Shown here piece by piece: positions 19,450 through 25,758 of a stretch of DNA of 25,758 nucleotides. Each line of letters opens with the position of its first letter. Position 1 is the first letter of the stretch. The notes beneath the pieces were generated by a model. That model made no database searches, had not been told where the DNA came from, and saw only the letters and a program-made list of their open reading frames with translations. This stretch comes from Trichosporon coremiiforme (lineage: Eukaryota; Basidiomycota; Tremellomycetes; Trichosporonales; Trichosporonaceae), in contig BCJJ01000089.1 of NCBI GenBank assembly GCA_039545355.1, positions 1 through 25,758 of the forward strand, in the 5' to 3' direction. The position numbers and the translations under genes are program-made.

Positions 19450-22400
19450 ATGACTAGTGAGTCTCCTTGAGGGTCATCGACGAAGGCAACTCTCGTGACT
19501 GTAGTCGTTTTGCCTTCAGTGCTTTGGCACCCACCATATGTCCCACCCCAGCTTCCCACACGTAGAACGCAGCTGAACCCTAGATTCTCCATCGACCGCT
19601 ACTCCTGCCTCCGTGCATGTGCCACCTACCTCATTGCGTGACACCTCCGTCCCGCTGAGCTGTTACAATCTTTGCCTGAAGCTAACTACAGACGGTTTCT
19701 CCAGATCGTTAAGCGCTAATGGAGCGCAGGTAAGCCCAATGGAGGAAGGCAGAAGTCAATGAAGAACGACAAAGTTACCACAGTTCTGAACTCAAACTTG
19801 GAGATACTCGCAGATCCTGAGACTTCTTCTTCTTCCTACGCTTTGGACCGTTCTGCTTGAGCTGGCACCCAGAGTTCTTCATGCATATCTGCAAGCCTCG
19901 AGTCGGTTGTGGCGATTGTCGTGAGTTCACTTTCAGAGGCCGGACCGAGGCGGCAGAGAAGATGTTCAGCTACTCCACCACGTGATTCCTGGGATGAGCT
20001 GACTTCAGAACCTGCCCCCAACACAAGCATGGAGCACGCTGCTGTAAAGTGAGTGACCACCATCAGAGACGGAGGGGTGTCAATGACGACGAAAATGCTT
20101 ACTAGGTCCTGACCACCTCTCGTGGCGTGATCGTGACGTGTGTCTTAGCTGAGGCTGGCCTCTCCATTCCTTCTGCTGTTGTGACACCACATAATCTAAC
20201 ACCAGAACGTCTTGCTTGCGACTGCTGGGGACAACAAGTCATTGGAGGAAGTTGGCTGCGCTATGCGTAACCCAAGCTGATGGCAGATGGTTGAGGGCGA
20301 GCAGTGGCATCAAATTCCTCCGTGAGGCAGAAAGGGTGAGTACTGCTGGCTCTTCAGCGATGGATGTTACAGCTGATCTCAGTGGCTCGGCATACTGCGC
20401 GCATGGAGGCATTGGGATCATTGTATGTTGAAGCTTCTCGAACCCTCGTGAGCTGACCTCCAGACAGATACTGTTCGTCTGCTGCTCCGATGTCCTCGAT
20501 AGCTGATTCCCGTGGCATGCCTGGAACATGTGAGTGGCAGTGGCACGTACACGGAAAGCCGCCCAAAACCCTTCCATGACAGATAACCAACAGACTCGCT
20601 TACCCCCACAGAACGACTGCTCCATTTGCTCTTGGAGATTCTGAGCTAGGTAAAACTTCCAAAGGTGCGTATCAGCTGAGGAACGTACGGCTCGAGCCAA
20701 CGAACAGGCTGGTACACCTTTCGAACAAGCTAGATGCAATTGCCATACGTCCACGCATCGAAGGTATGTCTCAGCTCAGTCTTTGAAGCAATGGAGCTGA
20801 TTCTCAGCTCTTTTAATAAGCTGTTAGGTACTGCATTACGCTATACTTACTGCTACATTGGCCGTGGGCTACCTCAACCTTGAGGACGAGGTGTGTCTCA
20901 GCTTCCTCGCAGATCCAGTGAGCTGACTGCCAGGTCTCCCTTGGCCCCATTGTGTCTGGTGACAATGGCTGGCGCTGGCCGCTCGCAAAGGTGAGCTGCC
21001 TCTTTGACTCAGCAATGACTGGCAGTGCGAACAACTGGCCGGCCCGCTTGAGAGGTGGTCGGAGTAGGTGTTCAGTACCCGGGACGTGTGTGGCGCAAGC
21101 TGCCTCGTGTCTTTCGTCCGAGCTGACCCCAGAAGTGTGAGCAAGCTGGGCACACAAATCCTTCAGCTGATTGCCAGATCTTAACTGTGCGTCATCCACT
21201 CCCCACGCTCTGAGCTGCGTGTCCAGTGATCCTGAACCTATCTCCAGCTGTCGACGATACTGCTCTCACGCTTGCCTCCGAGAACAGAGGTGTGAGTCTC
21301 AGCTTTGGAGCGACTACGTTAAAGCTTACCACCAGCGCTTTCACGAAGCTGGAATCGGATTTGCCTCGCCGTGAGTTTCCTCCCACCGCAACGCCATGAA
21401 GAACCTATTGTCACAGGATCCAATTACTGCTGTCCGAACGATACAAAGATCTGAGCTTTACTCCTTCCGCTACTTTTTTCGCTTCCACAAGCTGACACGA
21501 CAGGCCGAGCACTTCGACCGGAGTTGACCTGGGCGATGCTAAACGAGGCAGGTGCAGCTGCGCTGGGAGTGACGTGAATAAATAGTCAGCGTGAGTTGCT
21601 GTTGTCAAAGCTGCCTCCCGTTCGGCCGATAGCTAACATACAGTCGCCCGCAGTTGTCTGAATCCTGCATTTGACCTCGGTGTGTGTGTCGATGTGGCAT
21701 GGTCACTCTCTGGCCGGAGCTGACAGGGCAGGACAGTTGCCTCATAGTCCTGCCTCAGCATATAAGCGTAGCTAGCTTCAAGACGGGTGATAGCTAACAG
21801 CAAGATCCCTATTTCACAGTCCTCGGTCAATGTCAGTTGTGAGTACAAATTCTACCTCACCACACGCGATGAGACAACGACACTGTCGGTACCGCAACAT
21901 GACCGCATTACGATTAGTCTATCTGAACGCCTTCGCAGCTACATCGTGCATGGCTTTGAGCTAACAGCATAGCGAGGGCTCGGTGCTTGATAATCCGTAA
22001 TGAGTAAGTGTCACCACAGCTCAAACGCCCCTGGACGAAGCTGACTCACAGGTGGCAGCAACTCGAGCCATCCTCGAACACAAGATGCGCGCGCTGTGTG
22101 AGTAGCTCTCCAACACCCGACCAGGAAGAAGACCACAGCTGGTACACACCATGACCATCTTTAAGGTTTGTCTGAGATACACAGCTGGCCAAAACACGTG
22201 CAGAGCTGACATGTCTAGCTCGGCTCATCAATTAGCCTCTGCTGCCAGCGCTGTGAGTCATTGTTCCACCTCCATTCCTACTCCCACCATGATGAGACCA
22301 TTACAATGGTACTCCACGGATGATCTTTTCAGCCTATTTTTCTGATCCCCTCCTCCCAACTTAGCTCATTGTGCAAGCACAGCTGACACATCAGAGACAC

Positions 22401-23105
22401 CCTCAAGACCTAGCCAGGCTCAGGAATGTGAGTCACCGTTCCGATCCCGCCACCCAGTGATGGGCGATATTATTCCATTCGGGTCTCACACATGACCTCA
22501 GTCCTATTCTTCTGATGGCCCCATGCTCTATTGCCCTCGAGATGGTTAGCTGACACGACAGACTAGTCGGGTTGTGGTCGAGAGTGAGAGCGGAGGGAGG
22601 AAGGGGTGAGAAGTGAGTACCCCCTAGTCCTCGCTGGAAACCAGAACGATGAAAACGCACGTCAACTGAACTTCTCGCGTGAACTCAAAACACCACTCTG
22701 AAGACAATTACCGGGATCAGGCTTCAACAGCTGTCCAGCAAGCTGACGGGACTTCAAGCCAGGCACCACGGTCACTCGATTGGCGCGCGAGGGCCATAAG
22801 CGGCCGCCACCCTCCATCCGCACTCGGTTGTTTGGAACAGAAAGGTGAGTTGTCATCCCAATCCAACTTCCGCGTGATGTTCGAGGTAGTGTGGTACATA
22901 GCAACGTGACCAAGCTTTTTCTTAAGGTTCTGATTTCTCAAGCTTCATGTACGTGAACGAAGCTGACGTCTCCTATCAGTCCAGCGAGTTGGGTGCCCTG
23001 TTTAACCGGCTTCCCCTGAACTCCTCTCTCAGTGAGCTAGGCTATCGTCGGTCGCCCCAGCTGACGCACTCAGTTCCGCAGCATGAATCGGAATGGTGCA
23101 AATGA
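19450..23105 (+). CDS. Micro-exon-rich gene of unknown function, possibly with an in-frame stop
   Basis: Coherent exons, in frame: 19450-19456, 19584-19637, 19692-19729, 19814-19920, 20009-20048, 20106-20137, 20206-20335, 20383-20422, 20464-20529, 20594-20649; then 20734-20763, 20828-20890, 20934-20990, 21026-21063, 21133-21136, 21178-21186, 21248-21291, 21336-21370, 21417-21431, 21504-21573, 21654-21679, 21727-21786, 21820-21838. The middle (21968-22762) is unresolved; likely last exons are 22763-22844, 22985-23031 and 23074-23105. Introns of 33-129 nt mostly end in AGCTGA-n-AG. The peptide starts MTNSPSTATP and later contains SHWRKLAALC, ERLLHLLLEIL, SGDNGWRWPLAK and RPELTWAMLNEAG; I recognise no family. 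Exon 20594-20649 ends in an in-frame TAG, so this is one gene with a break, a wrong junction, or two genes. Similar splice signals continue to about 23530. Confidence 0.5.
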
Positions 23106-23538
23106 GTGCTCGTTCTCCTTTGCGTCGCGCAGGACGAGACAACCACGTCCTAGGTCAAATGCAACATAACCGCATGCCACACTTTTCTGAGACTTCCGAC
23201 TGCAGCTTCGCGAGTAGTGGAGGTAGCTAACATCAGGTTCGTGCCATGCGCTCTCAACGAGCTCAACAGTTGTCTTGGCTTCTGGTTAGCCCCTCAACCT
23301 CAGTGCCGTCGGTGTCGGTGAGTGCTCCAGTGCGGTCAAGCTTTGAAGAGAGCGCCCACTGAGCTGACAGCAGTCCATGTGAGTAGCTTCCTTTGTATCG
23401 ATTAGCATGCATCGAGTCATCATGACTCTCCCGAACTTTGGGCCCATTGACTTTCCTGCATAACTGCCACTAACAACTGCTGCACGCAGCAGCTTTCCAA
23501 CCATCTTCTACCTATTATGTGGGACCGCATGAGGCAGC

Positions 23539-24194
23539 CTAGACCAGCGCGTAGACTGCAGCAACGACAGCAGCCGCCTCCCACCCCGCTCCGATGTGCA
23601 TGGCGTGGCTGCCGTCCTTACCACCTCCGTTCCCGCCACCAGTGCCAGTACCGTTGTTGTGGCTGACCGAGCTAGAGGCAGAAGCCTTGACGTCGCTAGC
23701 GCTGTGCAGCTTCGAGACACTGCTGGAGGGAGGAGAGACAACGGCCGGGGGGGAGCGAGAGGCGGAAGCGGTAGGGGCGGCAGTGACGGCGCCTGTGTCG
23801 GCGGCGGCGGTGGGGGAGGCGGAAGCGTCGGCGTCAGAGACGTCAGCGGTGGCCGAAGCACCGTCCTCGGTGGCATCAGCGGAGGCATCAGCGGTGTCGG
23901 GGGTGTCGGGGGTGTCGGGGGTGTCGGAAACGTCGGGGGTGTCCGCGCCTTCAGCACCGGTGGCAGAGGCTTCGGCGCCGGCGCCGGTGACGGAACCAAC
24001 GTCAGCGCCATCGGGGATGTCACTGCCGTCGTCGCCAGAAGGGTCGACGGCGCCCGTGGGCTCAGCGACCTTGGGTCAGCTCGGTATCCGTAGGGCAACT
24101 AACGTCAGACTGGGCGATGACGCCCGCAATGAGGGCGGTGAGGACTGACGTTAGCTAGGACGAAGCTGATGAGCTCACGCAAGATCTTTTGCAT
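23539..24194 (-). CDS. Secreted Asp/Ser/Ala-rich protein with GWEAAAVVAAVYALV-type C-terminus
   Basis: Exons: 24194-24179, 24144-24104, 24069-23539; 195 aa. Signal peptide MQKILLLTALIAGVIAQ. Both introns are 34 nt, with donors GTGAGC and GTTAGT and branch sites CTAAC and CTGAC. The mature protein is acidic and low-complexity, with a DTP repeat at 23894-23930, then Ser/Pro-rich, then a Gly/Asn linker. It ends KDGSHAMHIGAGWEAAAVV and a short hydrophobic tail. The last 27 residues are nearly the same in the gene at 24851-25699, while the mature middle parts differ. It has no Cys. Probably surface-anchored. The reading frame was chosen by this shared C-terminus; a longer Pro-rich frame on the same strand is an out-of-frame shadow. 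Confidence 0.8.
23894..23930 (-). repeat. 9-bp coding tandem repeat (Asp-Thr-Pro)
   Basis: Four adjacent GACACCCCC-type units in the gene at 23539-24194. Such repeats readily change copy number in fungal wall-protein genes. Confidence 0.7.
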
Positions 24195-24850
24195 TACGTG
24201 GATGTGTCTGCTGATAAATGAGGGAAGGAGGTGAGGGATGAGTGAGTGCGTGAGTGATGGCGAGAAAGAGGCAGTACGCAGTCAGGTGTGCCCTTTTGTA
24301 CACTGCATGTGCTGTCCTCAGATCTCTCCCGGACCCGAGCTGCGGCCGGAGGGACATTGCGATGTCCCCCCCTCGACTTGCCAGTCTCGCCATTCGCGCC
24401 ATCAGCAAAGCACGCGATTGCACACTTCCAGCTGCTGCGCAGCGCCAAGCGGATCTGCAGGGTCTTGAAAGCCTCGAGGATGGCCAGAATAGAAGCAGGC
24501 CCAGACCGGGCGGTGCCGATTCACACGCGAGAAGAGGTCCGTGCGAGCGCTGGGACACCGATCTGGCGTGATCTTCGCTACTGCGCAGTCATCCGTGGCT
24601 TGGTGCGTGGAAGCTTACAACCTCTCTCTCACTCTCTCTCAACAAATCTTGTGAGTTGTCTCTCTGTGAGTAACGGCAGTAGCTGCAGCAGCTTTGACCA
24701 TTAACATGAAGGAACTGCATACTGAATCTTTATAAATCGCCACTAAACCAATCTCCAGTATTAAACGTTGTTCCAAACTCATCCGTTGTTGTTCGGTTCC
24801 GCGGTCCGAGCCCCGATCGGCAGACCAGGCGCGTAGTCGTCGATTCGACC
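24195..24850. other. Intergenic
   Basis: Upstream region of the gene starting at 24194 and 3' flank of the gene ending at 24851. A CT-rich run lies near 24625-24645. No gene recognised. Confidence 0.4.
24290..24300 (-). promoter_or_regulatory. Possible TATA-like element of the gene starting at 24194
   Basis: TACAAAAGGGC on the minus strand, about 96 nt upstream of the ATG; similar to the element at 14784-14794. Confidence 0.3.
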
Positions 24851-25699
24851 TTAGACGAGGGCGTAGACGGCCGCAACGACGGCGGCGGCCTCCCAGCCCG
24901 TACCGATGTGCACGGCGTAGCTGCCGTCCTTGCTGGGGGTGCCAGTGGCGTTCTTCTTGTCCGACGCGGAGGCGGAAGCAGAGGAGGATTTGCCGCTCGA
25001 GCCGCTCGATCCAGAGCCAGAGGCGGAAGAGCCCCCGGCGGAGCCGGTCGCCTTAGCGCCAGAAGAGCCCGAGGCGCCGCCAGCAGAGCCGGAGGAGCCA
25101 GAGGCCGAACCGGAACCGGAAGCGGAGCCAGAGGCACCGCCAGAAGCAGCGCCAGAGCCGGGGCCGCCGGCACCGGCACCGCCAGCACCGCCAGCACCGG
25201 CGAGGGAGGTGGCGGAGGCACCAGCACTGGCGCCAGCGCCGGCGGAGCCCGAGGCGGCACCGGGAGCACCAGCGGCTCCAGAGGAGGAGGCACCGGCGCC
25301 ACCGGCGGCGTCACCAGCGGGAGCACCACCGGCAGCGGCATCACCACCAGCAGCAGCACCGCCAGCACTGGGGTCACCGCCAGCAGCACCAGCGCCAGCA
25401 GCGGCGTCACCGCCGGCAGCAGCGCCGCCGGCAGCGGGGTCACCACCAGTAGCACCGGTACCACCGGCGGCAGCACCACCACCAGCGGCGTCGCCGCCGG
25501 CACCAGGAGCAGCGGGGGCAGCGGTAGGAGCAGCAGCACCACCTTCGTCCTGAAGTCAGTACGGGAGAACGTCACCGTTGCTTGAGGCAAACTCACCTGG
25601 GCAACGACAGTGGCGACGAGGACAGAGAACACTGCGGTTAGCTTCAAGCGCACGGCCTAGCTGCGAGGCATGTGAAGACTGACGGATAGCCTTGTACAT
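24851..25699 (-). CDS. Secreted Ala/Gly/Ser-rich protein with GWEAAAVVAAVYALV-type C-terminus
   Basis: Exons: 25699-25684, 25631-25597, 25549-24851; 249 aa. Signal peptide MYKAILFSVLVATVVAQ. Exon 1 is 16 nt, as in its paralogue at 23539-24194. Donors GTCAGT and GTGAGT; branch sites CTAAC and CTGAC. The mature part is almost pure Ala/Gly with Pro, Asp and Ser, in imperfect GGDAAAG and ASGSxSGSS repeats, then a KK-NATG linker and the shared C-terminal segment KDGSYAVHIGTGWEAAAVV plus tail. It has no Cys. Likely a wall or membrane-anchored spacer protein. Very long open frames on the plus strand here are antisense shadows of this GC-rich coding sequence. Confidence 0.82.
25250..25500 (-). repeat. 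Imperfect Ala/Gly-rich coding repeat
   Basis: Repeated GGCGACGCCGCTG-like units encode successive GGDAAAG and GGAAAGG motifs within the gene at 24851-25699. Confidence 0.6.
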
Positions 25700-25758
25700 G
25701 GTTATGTTATGTGGGTAGTGGTGGTGAACTCGGAAATGAGAAGTAAGGTATCAGGCAC

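Noticed and set aside
20267..20286. 20-nt and 16-nt intron look-alikes (20267-20286, 20448-20463)
   Set aside because: They have donor, branch site and AG but are shorter than any plausible spliceosomal intron here; the frame stays open through the first, and the second is the 3' end of a 41-nt intron.
24908..25585. Plus-strand open frames of 207-225 codons rich in Pro/Glu/Ala or Gly/Ser/Thr
   Set aside because: They are antisense shadows of a GC-rich Ala/Gly/Ser coding sequence; the minus-strand model has a signal peptide, proper introns and a paralogue.
24730..25653. Minus-strand 307-codon Leu/Pro-rich open frame
   Set aside because: It is the wrong frame of the same strand and reads through the clear intron 25550-25596; the frame ending at 24851 matches the paralogue's C-terminus.
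1..25758. Mobile elements or CRISPR arrays
   Set aside because: No terminal inverted repeats, reverse transcriptase or transposase motifs, or spaced identical repeats were seen.

Overview
The window looks like a fungal nuclear genome segment, probably from a GC-rich basidiomycete yeast or yeast-like fungus. The reasons are short spliceosomal introns (about 32-130 nt, most 33-70) with GTGAGT-type donors and a near-invariant branch site (CTGAC or CTAAC) a few bases before the acceptor AG, TATA boxes 54-67 nt upstream of start codons, and many small secreted proteins with GPI-anchor-like C-termini. The lineage assignment is inference; I recognise no named gene. All gene models were built by hand from splice signals and reading frame.

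Layout. From 415 to 10478 six minus-strand genes lie head-to-tail. Each has a signal peptide, a low-complexity Ser/Ala/Gly/Thr region and a hydrophobic C-terminal tail. Four of them (415-1285, 3174-4031, 6963-8427, 9271-10478) carry a shared eight-cysteine module, C-x3-C...C...C-x4-C...C-x2-C...C. Two (4586-5283, 5960-6555) have the same architecture without cysteines. At 11709-12268 and 12963-13519 there is a plus-strand tandem pair of paralogues, helix-rich and apparently intracellular. Two more eight-cysteine genes follow at 13835-14674 (minus, with N-glycosylation-sequon repeats) and 17484-18294 (plus). Between them is a mostly empty 2.8 kb stretch with a tRNA-like sequence at 15548-15613. 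From 19450 to at least 23105 a plus-strand gene is split into dozens of very small exons. The window ends with two minus-strand paralogues (23539-24194, 24851-25699) encoding Cys-free secreted proteins with a shared, unusual C-terminus.

How it fits together. The window is dominated by a multigene family of probable cell-wall or cell-surface proteins. Two gene-structure features stand out. First, the signal peptide is encoded across one or two introns, and in five genes a 6- or 9-nt micro-exon supplies two or three residues of the hydrophobic core; every splice there is in phase 1. Second, each eight-cysteine module is cut by a phase-0 intron between Cys5 and Cys6, so an internal exon is a symmetric (0-0) unit whose duplication adds a module; two genes have three modules. 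I regard the micro-exon signal peptide combined with the eight-cysteine module as the most likely undescribed system here, with the micro-exon-rich gene at 19450-23105 second.
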